Source of the DNA: Paraburkholderia podalyriae
GTDB lineage: Bacteria > Pseudomonadota > Gammaproteobacteria > Burkholderiales > Burkholderiaceae
Direction: 5' to 3'
Length of the DNA stretch: 64,000 bases
Assembly (NCBI RefSeq): GCF_014397785.1
Contig: NZ_VZQQ01000009.1
Location: forward strand, 1-64,000
Shown in pieces: positions 19,525-28,279 of the stretch (its first letter is position 1; each line of letters starts with the position of its first letter). The notes beneath the pieces are model-generated. The model was not told the origin of the DNA. It did no database searches and saw nothing but the letters and a program-made list of their open reading frames with translations. The position numbers and the translations under genes were made by a program.

Positions 19525-20816
19525 TTCGTCTCGCCTTCGAACTGGCCGAACGAAGCCGTCGCCAGCGCCGCGCGGCGTTCCTGCCGCGCCACGCGCTGGC
19601 CCTCCCACTTCGCGATGGCTGCCGTCGCGATGCTGTTGCCGATCACGTTGGTCGCGGTGCGCCCCATGTCGAGAATCTGGTCGATCGCGAGCACCAGCAC
19701 GACGCCCGATGGCGGCAGATGAAACATCGGCGCGACGGCCGCGACGACGACCACCGATCCGCGCGCGACACCCGCCATACCCTTGCTGCTCACCATTAGC
19801 ACGAGCAGCATCACGATCTGCGTGCCGATCGGCATGTCGATGCCGAACGCCTGGGCGATGAAGATCGCGGCGAACGCCTGATACATCATCGAGCCGTCGA
19901 GATTGAACGCATAGCCGAGCGGCAACGTGAAGCCGACCACTTTCTTGTCGACGCCGAATTCCTCCAGCTTTTCGGTCAGGCGTGGATACGCCGCCTCGCT
20001 GCTCGCGGTGGAGAACGCCAGCATCGCGGGTTCGCGGATCGCCTTGAGCAAGGCCCAGATCGGCTTGCCGAGAAACGCGTATCCGGCGAGGATCAGCGCG
20101 GTCCACAGCAGCGCGAGCCCCGTATAGAAGCTGGCGACGAGCTTGCCGTACGTCGTCAGTACATCGAGGCCATGCACCGTGATCGCCGATGCCAGCGCGC
20201 CGAACACACCCGCGGGCGCGAGACGCATCACGTAATCGGTCAGTTTCAGCATGGTGGGCACGAGCCCTTCGACGCCGGCGATCAGCGGCGCGACGCGCGG
20301 GTCCGACTTGATCACGCTGAGCACGATCCCGAACATCACCGAGAAGACGAGGATCTGGAGAATATCGTTGCGCGCCATCGCATCGACGATGCTGGTGGGG
20401 AACGCGTGCGTCACGAAGTCCTTGAAGTTGAGGCTGGACGTGTTGAGGCCGGTGGCAACGTCAGCGCTCGTCTGGGTCATGTGCAAACCCGCGCCCGGTT
20501 GCAGCAGATTCGCGAGCGCGAGACCGAGCGCGAGCGAGAACAGCGACGCGCACAGGAACCACGCGATCGAGCGCAGACCGATCCGGCGCACGTCGCTGGT
20601 GCCTTCCATGCCGGCGAGACCTGACACGAGCGTGGCAAACACGAGCGGCGCAATGATCATCTTCACGAGCCGCAGGAAGATATCGGTGATGATCGAAAAG
20701 TAGCCGGCGATCTCTTTCGCCTGCGCGGCATCGGCCGCCGCGCGATGGCAGACGTAACCGACGGCCACGCCGAGCACCATGCCGGCGAGGATGTAGAGGG
20801 TAAGCCGATTCTTCAT
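19521..20816 (-). CDS. Dicarboxylate/amino acid:cation symporter (GltP/DctA family)
   Basis: A 431-residue inner-membrane transporter of the DAACS family with about eight membrane segments. The substrate and cation motifs are present: the serine-rich STASSEAAYP hairpin, NLDGSMMYQ and DMGRTATNVIGN. Aspartate or glutamate uptake with sodium or protons is the likely role. GGAGA precedes the ATG. It is the promoter-proximal gene of the aspartate operon and overlaps the racemase start by four bases. The perfect LysR-type palindrome lies 73 bases upstream. Confidence 0.92.
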   Translation of the reverse strand: MKNRLTLYILAGMVLGVAVGYVCHRAAADAAQAKEIAGYFSIITDIFLRLVKMIIAPLVFATLVSGLAGMEGTSDVRRIGLRSIAWFLCASLFSLALGLALANLLQPGAGLHMTQTSADVATGLNTSSLNFKDFVTHAFPTSIVDAMARNDILQILVFSVMFGIVLSVIKSDPRVAPLIAGVEGLVPTMLKLTDYVMRLAPAGVFGALASAITVHGLDVLTTYGKLVASFYTGLALLWTALILAGYAFLGKPIWALLKAIREPAMLAFSTASSEAAYPRLTEKLEEFGVDKKVVGFTLPLGYAFNLDGSMMYQAFAAIFIAQAFGIDMPIGTQIVMLLVLMVSSKGMAGVARGSVVVVAAVAPMFHLPPSGVVLVLAIDQILDMGRTATNVIGNSIATAAIAKWEGQRVARQERRAALATASFGQFEGETK

Positions 20817-20888
20817 GTGTCTCCGTCCTGAGATTATTTGTGTCTGGACGGAATTCTAGAGACGGCAGAAAAGACGTGAATGCTAGTG

Positions 20889-20906
20889 TTGCATACGGCT
20901 ATGCAA
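20889..20906. promoter_or_regulatory. LysR-type operator TTGCATA-N4-TATGCAA
   Basis: A perfect inverted repeat with 7-base arms and a 4-base centre, containing the T-N11-A pattern recognised by LysR-type regulators. It lies in the 122-base gap between the LysR gene (stop 20939) and the symporter start (20816), so it is well placed to control the aspartate operon. That the neighbouring LysR protein binds it is inference. Confidence 0.7.
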
Positions 20907-20938
20907 TTTTCGCATAAGGCGGGATAACCCTGGCGGGC

Positions 20939-21853
20939 CTAGTCGGCGGCTCCCTTGGAGGCCCGAAGGTGCCGCCACAGCGTATCGAGTAGTTCACTGC
21001 GATTCGTCAGGTCGCGGTACACCCGCAACTCCAGCTCCAGTTGCCATTCGGAGCGGCCGGCGGCGACAAGTTGGCCGGTGTCGAGTTCGGCGGCGATCGA
21101 GCTCTTCGGCAGCCACGCGACGCCCTCGCCTTCCAACACGAGTTTCTTCACGACCTCGGCCATGTCGGACTCATAGTGAAGATGCAAGGCGGGCGACGCT
21201 TTCCTCTGCTCCATCAGCAACGCGAAGCAGCGCCCGAAGTAGCTCGTCTCCGTATAGGCGATGAACGGCATCGGCTGTTCCATCACGCCGGGCAGACGGT
21301 ACGCGTGCGCAAGCCGCTGATTGGGCCTGCATACCGGCATGAACGTGTCGACGCCCACGGTCACGCATTCATACCTGGCCGGATCGAGATGCAACGGCAG
21401 TTGCGGATGGTGATAAGCGAACATCAGCTCGCAGTTGCCGTTGACCAGCATCAGTATCGAATCGTGCACGTTCGCCGGAATCACACGCGCACGCACTTCG
21501 CCGACATGCTTCGACAGCGTGCGCAGCCACGCGGGCAGGAAGTTCAGCGCGATCGTGTGGCCCGCTGCGATCTGCAGGCTCGTGCCCGCGATGCGCCGTT
21601 CGGTGCGAATGATGGCCCGCGTGTCGAACAGCTTGTCGAGGATGTCTTCGGCCGCGTCACGAAACAGCTGCCCTGCCGGGGTCAACGTCGGCGGAAAACC
21701 GCTGCGATCGACGAGATCGGCGCCGACCCATTGTTCGAGCGACTGAATGCGCCTGCTGAAGCCCGACTGCGTGACGTTGCGAAACTCCGCGGCGCGCGAA
21801 AAGCTCTGATAGCGGGCGAGTGCGATGAAGTCTTCGATCCACTTGATTTCCAT
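20939..21853 (-). CDS. LysR-family regulator of the aspartate operon
   Basis: A 304-residue LysR-type regulator. The winged helix-turn-helix fills residues 1-62 (FSRAAEFRNVTQSGFSRRIQ) and the rest is an effector-binding domain of periplasmic-binding-protein fold. It lies immediately upstream of, and on the same strand as, the symporter-racemase-aspartase-asparaginase genes, unlike the more usual divergent arrangement. The effector is probably aspartate or a related dicarboxylate (inference). The ribosome binding site is weak. Confidence 0.9.
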   Translation of the reverse strand: MEIKWIEDFIALARYQSFSRAAEFRNVTQSGFSRRIQSLEQWVGADLVDRSGFPPTLTPAGQLFRDAAEDILDKLFDTRAIIRTERRIAGTSLQIAAGHTIALNFLPAWLRTLSKHVGEVRARVIPANVHDSILMLVNGNCELMFAYHHPQLPLHLDPARYECVTVGVDTFMPVCRPNQRLAHAYRLPGVMEQPMPFIAYTETSYFGRCFALLMEQRKASPALHLHYESDMAEVVKKLVLEGEGVAWLPKSSIAAELDTGQLVAAGRSEWQLELELRVYRDLTNRSELLDTLWRHLRASKGAAD

Positions 21854-21947
21854 CAGCCATCGGTCTCCGGTCCGGCGACGAACGGGATCGCCGCTGCGCC
21901 GGCAATTCTACGCTTGCCCGCGCCTCACGCTGACTATCGGACCGACC

Positions 21948-22046
21948 TCAAACCGCCATGCACAGGTACTTGATCACGAAGTAGGCGGCCAGTCCGAACT
22001 CGATGTCGTTGGCGAGTCTGACCACTTTCGGGCCGCATATCAGGCA
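21948..22046 (-). other. In-frame 32-codon extension after the kfrA-like stop
   Basis: Immediately after the TGA of the KfrA-like gene the same frame stays open for 32 codons and ends at a TGA at 21948-21950. The translation is protein-like, ending with the hydrophobic tail GLAAYFVIKYLCMAV. It has no good start codon. It may be the C-terminal remnant of a deleted membrane protein, or less likely a stop-codon readthrough tail. Confidence 0.3.
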
Positions 22047-23450
22047 TCACGCTGGCGAGCTTTCAGTGTCCAGCTTCGACACCAAACCCGTCTTCTCGTC
22101 GTAGCGATAGCCTTGTTTCTCGAGCTGGGCGTTGATCGTTTCGACGACCACTTGCTGCTGAATCTCCTTGCGCAGCAATTCATGCTCCGGCTTGAGCTGG
22201 CCGAGTTCAGCGGCAAGCCGGCGGCTCAGCGACGCTTCGCCTGCGCCGCGGGCGAGGACCACGATCATTTGTTCATTCGCCTGAGCCAGTTGCTGCTTCA
22301 GTGCGTTCGAGTAATCGGCCCATTTCCTGACGGTTTCCCGCGCTTCGGCAATCGCGGCGGAATGGGCTTGCGCGTCGCGCGCAATCTGCGCGTTCAACGC
22401 CTCGATCCGCTGCGAGTCGGCACCCACCGGCGACGCAGACTCCATGCCCGCGACGTTCTCGCTCGCCGCGGCGCTTTCGGCCAGTTCGGCCGCGCGCTGC
22501 TGCTCCGTGTCGGCACGCTGCTGCGCTTCGGACAAGCTGGCCGACAGCCTCGCGATTTCGGAGGCGCCTGCATTGCGCTCATCGGTCAGGCTGGCGATCT
22601 GCGTCTGGATGTTCTGTAATTCGAGGGCGGCGGCATCCCGTTCCGCCTGCGCGCCCGCGACCTCGTCCCGTCGGGCCGCGTGCGCTTCCTGCTCGGCCTG
22701 CAGCTCCGCGCGAATCGCTTCCAGCTCGCTCTGAAGACGAGCGACCGCTTCGGAATGCGCCGCCTCCAGCGCCGCGCGCTCCGTTTCGCCGGCCGGCGTT
22801 TCATCAACTGATGCAGCCGACTCGCTCGGCACCTCGTCCGCGCCCGCGGCGTCGGTCTGCTCGCGCGAAACCGCTCCACGTTCCGACGCCAGTTCCGCGC
22901 GCTCCAGTTCCGCTTCAAGGAGCGAAACGCGCTCAGCAAGTTCCTGTGCGCGCTTCTCCGCGACGTCGGTCCGTTGCACCGCGAGTGCGATGTCCTCTTC
23001 GAGCCCGGCCACCGCATCGACCTTCTCGTCGTAGGCGCTCGTGATCTGATCCAGTTGGACCTGCAGCGCATCGAGTTCCTGGACGGTGGTCTGCAGTTCC
23101 GCGAGCGCGTCGTCGCGCTCGTTGCTGGCGTCCTCGACACGCTGGCGCATCGAGGCGAGGCGTCGCGCGACTGAGCGTTCAGCTTCGTCCTGCGCTGACG
23201 TCCACAGCCGGTCGAGCGCATCGCGCATGGTGTGGGTCACGGTTTCCGGCAACGCAGGACGTTCGACGACCTGTGGCACCCGCGGGGCGCGCATTTCACG
23301 CCATTTGCGCAATGCCGCTGCCACCGCGACCACCGAGCCTGTATGGACTTCGGACCAGATGGCTACGGGTGATACCGTCTGGCCCTCGTCAGCCATCCGG
23401 TTTGCGATTTCAGCTACGAGTTCGTCCGTAATCGTAATGTTGCTTGACAT
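22047..23450 (-). CDS. KfrA-like coiled-coil DNA-binding protein
   Basis: A 467-residue protein. Residues 1-115 match the KfrA N-terminal DNA-binding domain (ITDELVAEIANRMADEGQ, then AAALRKWRE). Residues about 120-430 are an almost unbroken Ala/Glu/Gln/Arg-rich coiled coil. KfrA proteins bind DNA through the N-terminus and oligomerise through the coiled coil; they were described on IncP plasmids and are thought to help nucleoid or plasmid organisation. The ATG at 23450 follows GAGGCAGG; an upstream GTG at 23471 is possible. Its presence in a chromosomal-looking region without plasmid genes is noteworthy. Confidence 0.85.
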   Translation of the reverse strand: MSSNITITDELVAEIANRMADEGQTVSPVAIWSEVHTGSVVAVAAALRKWREMRAPRVPQVVERPALPETVTHTMRDALDRLWTSAQDEAERSVARRLASMRQRVEDASNERDDALAELQTTVQELDALQVQLDQITSAYDEKVDAVAGLEEDIALAVQRTDVAEKRAQELAERVSLLEAELERAELASERGAVSREQTDAAGADEVPSESAASVDETPAGETERAALEAAHSEAVARLQSELEAIRAELQAEQEAHAARRDEVAGAQAERDAAALELQNIQTQIASLTDERNAGASEIARLSASLSEAQQRADTEQQRAAELAESAAASENVAGMESASPVGADSQRIEALNAQIARDAQAHSAAIAEARETVRKWADYSNALKQQLAQANEQMIVVLARGAGEASLSRRLAAELGQLKPEHELLRKEIQQQVVVETINAQLEKQGYRYDEKTGLVSKLDTESSPA

Positions 23451-23966
23451 GCCTGCCTCGACAAAGTGCACGTGGTGACGAATACCGTTTCGTCGTTCGG
23501 GAGGCCGCCCCGCGTTGAGACCCGCCTCGCATACCTACGAATTGTCGGTTAGCTGCCCGGCGGTCAATCGTTCGAACAGCCCGGGTTCCGGGGAGGTATT
23601 CATCGGATTGCGCCGCGACCTTGCAACGCCCGCTTTGCTGGACCCCATCGCACCCAGGCGGCGTGCCGCTGCACAGGCATCGTCCGACTCCCAATCCCTC
23701 CCGCGCCCGCAGAGTGAAATCTTTCCGCAGTTCGTCCATTGCGAGAAGAACGGTTTTATTTCCGCACGACCCTGCTCCCACGCGTCGCCTGTGCCGACAG
23801 ACAGGCATGACTTGCCGGACGCAGTGAACGGTCGCAACGAAAGACCGCGCGCGGCCGCACATCGAATGTCCTGAACGGTTCACGCGACGCACTCGCGATC
23901 CGCAGGGCTCCCCAACTTCTCTGCAAATTCTTTGTGGGCCGCCTCGCGGCAGCCCGCGCTATTGTC
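23451..23966. other. 516-base intergenic region, no gene recognised
   Basis: Short open frames exist on both strands, but none has both a ribosome binding site and protein-like composition. The region should hold divergent promoters for the KfrA-like gene and the secreted glycosidase. No inverted repeat or transcription terminator stood out. Confidence 0.4.
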
Positions 23967-25748
23967 ATGATTGCACGACGTCAATTTCTTGGTTGTCTCA
24001 CCGCGCTCAGCGGAAGCGTCGTATTGAGCGCGTGCGGCGGCGGTGGTAGTGGTACCGCGGATGCCGGCGGCTCTCCCCCGGGCAATGCCGCGAATCCTTC
24101 GGGCACGGCGGCAGCGCCCCCTGCCGGCACTGGCAGCGTCGGCATCGCCAGCACGACGGGTACGACGAGCTCTGGAATCACGACCTCGACGGGCGGCGCG
24201 ACGACCGTGGTGAACGGCTCGTCGCCGCCGCCCTCAAGTGGAACGGTGTCCACCGACGGATCCGGCTCGACTTCGGGCGAAAGCTCCGGCTCTGCATCAG
24301 ATCCGAACTCGGGATCGGCCGGCAACGCTTCGAACGTTTCGCCGCAGAACACGACCATCCCGCCGGCGACGGTGGTCATCGACAATCAGAACGCGTCGTG
24401 GACGCTGGTCGACGGGTCTGTCTACCGGAACGGCGTCGCAGCGGGCAACACCTACAACGTCTCGTTGATACTCTGGTACGGGGGTGTGATCTATCACGAA
24501 GGAACGGGCGGTCAGTTTTACGGATGGAACGGCTCGGGATGGCAATCGTGCGATGACCCACGTTTGGGCGGCACCTCCGCCGACGGCGCCGCGATCCCGC
24601 CCGCGTCGTATCTGATCGATAAAGTCGGTGCCATATGGACCGTGGCGAACGGCGTCGTGTACCGCGATCGGAGTGCCGTCGGCACGATGTCGAATGCGGC
24701 GCTTCTGCTGTGGTACGGCGGCAAGTTCTGGGCACAGACGACCGGCGGTCAGTTCTACGTGTGCGCCGATGCCGATCAATGGTTGCCGTGCAACGATCCG
24801 CGCATCGTGACCGCGGCGCCAGCCGGCTCGTTTCACGGTATCAACGGGCACTACGATTATCTCTATTCGACGACACAGCTTGTGTCGATCATCAAAACGC
24901 TCGGCTGCTCGACGTACCGGCTCAGCTGTACCGACAACCCGTCGCAGCTCGCCGCGGTCGTGGCGTTGGCACAAGCTTTCCAGTCAGAGGGCTTGACGCT
25001 TTTCGTGATAGTCGATGTCGGCATCTACGACAACAACGGCAACCTCTTCACGAGCGAATCGGCGGCGTACACGCGGGGTTTCAATTGCGCGGTCGCTGTG
25101 GCGGCCGCGTTGCAACCCCACGGCGTGACCATGTATGAATGCGGCAACGAACTGACGCGCGCAAGCGGGATCATCCTCGATTCCACCACCGCAGGAACGA
25201 AAGTGGTCGACTTCAACAATGCGAACTGGCCGCTGATGCGTGGCGCGATGCGCGGCATGATCGCGGGGGTGAAGTCGGTGCAAGCGGATGCGCAATGTGG
25301 CGTCAATTTTTGCGTCGCGGATATCGGCGCATCCGACGCCCTATGGGACGGCAAGCAGCCCGATGGCACGAGCGGCCATCCGACCGTACGGTGGGACTTG
25401 ACCACCTGGCACAACTACGAGGTGTACGGCGACCTCTTCGATATCGGCTCCGACGGGTCCGGCCCGGGTTTCGATTTGCCCACCTACTGCAAGGCCCGAT
25501 ACGGCGTTCCCTTCGTGATTTCAGAGTGGAACACGGGGCCGGAGAAGACCGGGGCGTACCGGGCCCACTACATCGCGTCGCGCCTGCTCACTTATTACCA
25601 GGCGAGAAAGACGAAGAACATTCAATCGGCGATGTATTACGAGCTCGATAGCGGTGACGCAACCTACGGTCTGGTGATCAACGGCACGGCGCTTTCGCTT
25701 CCGTATGACGCGTTCGCGAGTTTTGTCGCGAGCCATCCCGACAGTTGA
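23967..25748 (+). CDS. Secreted clan-A glycoside hydrolase with twin N-terminal repeats
   Basis: A 593-residue lipoprotein. A signal beginning ARRQFLGC ends at the lipobox VLSAC (Cys23); then comes a long Gly/Ser/Thr/Pro linker (about 25-140) and two copies of a 70-residue repeat (SWTLVDGSVYRNG ... LILWYGG ... GGQFYGW and IWTVANGVVYRDR ... LLLWYGG ... GGQFYVC). The C-terminal 310 residues form a TIM-barrel hydrolase with the acid/base in YECGNEL (Glu395) and the nucleophile in VISEWNTG (Glu520), as in clan GH-A families such as GH39 and GH5. It stands at the left edge of the EPS island and may trim or depolymerise the polymer. The repeats probably bind carbohydrate (inference). Confidence 0.82.
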   Translation: MIARRQFLGCLTALSGSVVLSACGGGGSGTADAGGSPPGNAANPSGTAAAPPAGTGSVGIASTTGTTSSGITTSTGGATTVVNGSSPPPSSGTVSTDGSGSTSGESSGSASDPNSGSAGNASNVSPQNTTIPPATVVIDNQNASWTLVDGSVYRNGVAAGNTYNVSLILWYGGVIYHEGTGGQFYGWNGSGWQSCDDPRLGGTSADGAAIPPASYLIDKVGAIWTVANGVVYRDRSAVGTMSNAALLLWYGGKFWAQTTGGQFYVCADADQWLPCNDPRIVTAAPAGSFHGINGHYDYLYSTTQLVSIIKTLGCSTYRLSCTDNPSQLAAVVALAQAFQSEGLTLFVIVDVGIYDNNGNLFTSESAAYTRGFNCAVAVAAALQPHGVTMYECGNELTRASGIILDSTTAGTKVVDFNNANWPLMRGAMRGMIAGVKSVQADAQCGVNFCVADIGASDALWDGKQPDGTSGHPTVRWDLTTWHNYEVYGDLFDIGSDGSGPGFDLPTYCKARYGVPFVISEWNTGPEKTGAYRAHYIASRLLTYYQARKTKNIQSAMYYELDSGDATYGLVINGTALSLPYDAFASFVASHPDS

Positions 25749-25807
25749 GCGTCCCGCTCACGACTGTCGCCCGCCGCGGCCGGCAATAGCCGACCCGCAA
25801 CAAACCG

Positions 25808-26902
25808 TCAACTCCGCGGTTCGGCAACCGGTTCGTTGCCCTTCCGAAGCGATTCAAGGCGCAGAACGAGGAACATGATCATCGGTGACACAGGAGACAG
25901 GTGCCGCAGGAATGAGCCATAGTCCGGTTCGAAGATAGCCTGCGTTGCGATGAAACTAACCACAAAACAGAAGCACAGTTTCTCGAAGCGGCCTACCGGA
26001 AATAGCGATGTGGCCATGCGGAAGCGCAGGAACACAATCCAGAAGGTAAAGAACACGCCAAGACCGCCAAGCATCTGCAACGGAGAACCCGACGTGATCA
26101 GGCGCAACGGCAACACGAAGGTCGCAAGCGTAATGGCGACGTTCGCCACCCCGATGAACATACTGCTGCCCGGAATGAACTGAACGATGATTGAACCCAC
26201 TTCATTCGGATCTCGCCACTCGTTGGCACTCTGCCGCGCAAAGTCCAACGATTGGCCGTAAACCTTCTGAAACACGACCGCGACGATCACGAACATGACG
26301 AGTGCGATCACGACCAACGCCAAAGGCTTTCTGAAGCTTTTCGGCGCGAGGTAGAGAAACACGGTCGCGACCAAAGTAATGGCCCAGTACGAGCGGAAGT
26401 AAACAGCGACCAGTCCTGCCAGCACCACGAACAAAGCCAGAATCGCGCGAGACGAGCTATAAAACAGCAGCAGCATCACTACGACAGAAATGATGAGCTC
26501 TTTCGACGGAATGCCGATGTAGACGGTCTGATTGACAAGCCAGAACGCAACGAGGACAAACTCGGCGGGCTTCAACGACTTGACACTGGAGCGCCAGATG
26601 GCGAAAAACATGCCGAGTGTCGATGCCAGAAAACCGGCAAGGGAGATTGAAAAATTCTCCAGCCCAAAGCCCTTGAAGATCCACGCGAGGTTGTCGAACG
26701 AATCCCCAAAGGCCTTGAACGAAGTGACGGTCTTCATCCGGTCGAAGATCTGGGCCTCATCGTGCAGAAAGCGCTCGGGCAGCAATGAATCGTGCGCCGC
26801 TGAAATGGCGTACAGCGCAATGAACAACAGGAACCACACCGCCGCTGACACGCCCGGACTCGCACTCTTGCCGATAATGCCAGGTATTTTTACAATGCGC
26901 AT
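25808..26902 (-). CDS. Wzy-like EPS polymerase
   Basis: A 364-residue inner-membrane protein with about ten hydrophobic segments and a large hydrophilic loop around residues 230-250. It has no catalytic motif by simple inspection, as usual for Wzy proteins, which are recognised by topology and context. It sits directly after the flippase gene on the same strand, with GGAGATAAAG before its ATG. I infer that it polymerises lipid-linked repeat units in the periplasm. Assignment rests mainly on the neighbouring Wzx and Wzc. Confidence 0.72.
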   Translation of the reverse strand: MRIVKIPGIIGKSASPGVSAAVWFLLFIALYAISAAHDSLLPERFLHDEAQIFDRMKTVTSFKAFGDSFDNLAWIFKGFGLENFSISLAGFLASTLGMFFAIWRSSVKSLKPAEFVLVAFWLVNQTVYIGIPSKELIISVVVMLLLFYSSSRAILALFVVLAGLVAVYFRSYWAITLVATVFLYLAPKSFRKPLALVVIALVMFVIVAVVFQKVYGQSLDFARQSANEWRDPNEVGSIIVQFIPGSSMFIGVANVAITLATFVLPLRLITSGSPLQMLGGLGVFFTFWIVFLRFRMATSLFPVGRFEKLCFCFVVSFIATQAIFEPDYGSFLRHLSPVSPMIMFLVLRLESLRKGNEPVAEPRS

Positions 26903-26966
26903 GCTTTATCTCCGAACGTGCACGTGACCGGTAAGGCCGCAAGCATTGCACGGCTGACGGTGACGT

Positions 26967-28205
26967 TCATGGCGTTCCCCAACCGGGTTGCCGATCCGTA
27001 TAAGCTTCGGTCCCCTTGCCGATCTTGAGTGCCTGATACGTGCCCACGCTTGCCACGATTGTTCCGCTCACGCTGAGCAGCAGCAGCGTGTGGATGAAGC
27101 CGACTCCGAAGAAATGCGCCGTCGCAAAGATCAGGAAGATCAGGACCGCATTGGCCATTTGAATCATCAGATCAACCTTCTGCCGGTTCACGACGATAAA
27201 CACCTGCGCCATCGAACCGTAGATCGCCATGGTGATGAAGTACGGAACGAAGAGCAGGTACACCGACATTGACGATTCCCACTGCTCGCCCATCTTCACA
27301 TGAATAATGAGACTCAAGCCCGCGTAGCATGCGGCGACCAGCGCGAGGCTGATAAAAGTCAGCGACGTTAAAAACTGGCGGGTCGGATTCACGCCGCCTT
27401 TTCGTTCGCCGTCGAAGTAATCGATCAGATCGCGGCGGAACACGGCCCCAAGACTCTGCGACAACAGTGACGCGGGAAAATAGCCGACGCGGTACGCGAG
27501 CGCGAAGATGCCGGCGTCGCGATGGTCGAAGATCATCGGCATCAGAATGGCCGACGCATAGATCACGAAGGAATTCAGCGTCGTGGTAGGCACGCCAAAT
27601 TTAGCGTACTGGATCTGAAGCGCGGACAGCTTCATGAAGGCAGCCGGGACCAGATTTCGCGCCGAGTAAAGATAAATGACGGCCGGCACGAAAGTGGAGG
27701 CTAGAAAGATCCAGCTATAGGTATTGAAGACGCTTGCGCCCGTGCACTCACCTTTTGACAGCGCCATCAGGCAGATGAAGTAGCCAGCGAACGCAGCATT
27801 CGGAAAGAATCGGATCGAGGCGATCTTCGCGTACTTCCTTTCGCTGGTCAGTGCGGCACACAGCGCCTGCTGCATGAATACACCGAACGCGAGGCAGATT
27901 ACCGGAATGTATTCGAGGTGGCCCGAAATGATTGCGGCCACCGCGAGCGCAAGACCGATCAGTATGGCGACGGCGCTGGAGCTCGTCATCGCGCGCACAG
28001 CCAGCGCCTTTTCCGCCGTCAAGCATGCCACCTCGAGCCGCAAGCCGATCACCGAGCCGACGAAAAGACCGCCGGCCATCAGTTGGCTGAAGTAACCGAG
28101 ATCCGTTGGCCCACAATACTTCCCGATTAGAAGTACCGAAACAAAACTGAGCGCCTGGCTGAGTACGACCCCAGCGACACTGACGAACGAGTGTTTGATA
28201 TTCAC
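26967..28205 (-). CDS. Wzx-like polysaccharide flippase
   Basis: A 412-residue membrane protein of the MATE/MOP flippase superfamily with about twelve hydrophobic segments and the typical N-terminal VSVLLIGKYCGPTDLGYFSQ. It should flip undecaprenyl-linked repeat units across the inner membrane. The listed start is a GTG without a clear ribosome binding site. It is 74 bases downstream of the Wzc kinase and 64 upstream of the Wzy-like gene, all on one strand. Confidence 0.85.
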   Translation of the reverse strand: MNIKHSFVSVAGVVLSQALSFVSVLLIGKYCGPTDLGYFSQLMAGGLFVGSVIGLRLEVACLTAEKALAVRAMTSSSAVAILIGLALAVAAIISGHLEYIPVICLAFGVFMQQALCAALTSERKYAKIASIRFFPNAAFAGYFICLMALSKGECTGASVFNTYSWIFLASTFVPAVIYLYSARNLVPAAFMKLSALQIQYAKFGVPTTTLNSFVIYASAILMPMIFDHRDAGIFALAYRVGYFPASLLSQSLGAVFRRDLIDYFDGERKGGVNPTRQFLTSLTFISLALVAACYAGLSLIIHVKMGEQWESSMSVYLLFVPYFITMAIYGSMAQVFIVVNRQKVDLMIQMANAVLIFLIFATAHFFGVGFIHTLLLLSVSGTIVASVGTYQALKIGKGTEAYTDRQPGWGTP

Positions 28206-28279
28206 AGTCTATCTACGCCGAAAGCCGGTTGGTTTGTTGAACGCACTTCAGGAGAGCGGTCCTCCATCTGTCGCCATGG

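Noticed and set aside
18061..19722. A 553-codon plus-strand open frame
   Set aside because: Antisense to the racemase gene, which has clear catalytic motifs; no ribosome binding site or domain.
19525..20106. N-terminal extension of the racemase
   Set aside because: Overlaps the symporter coding sequence in another frame; the ATG at 19524 overlaps the symporter stop and begins the conserved domain.
23535..23837. 100-codon minus-strand frame
   Set aside because: No ribosome binding site, mixed composition, no recognisable motif.
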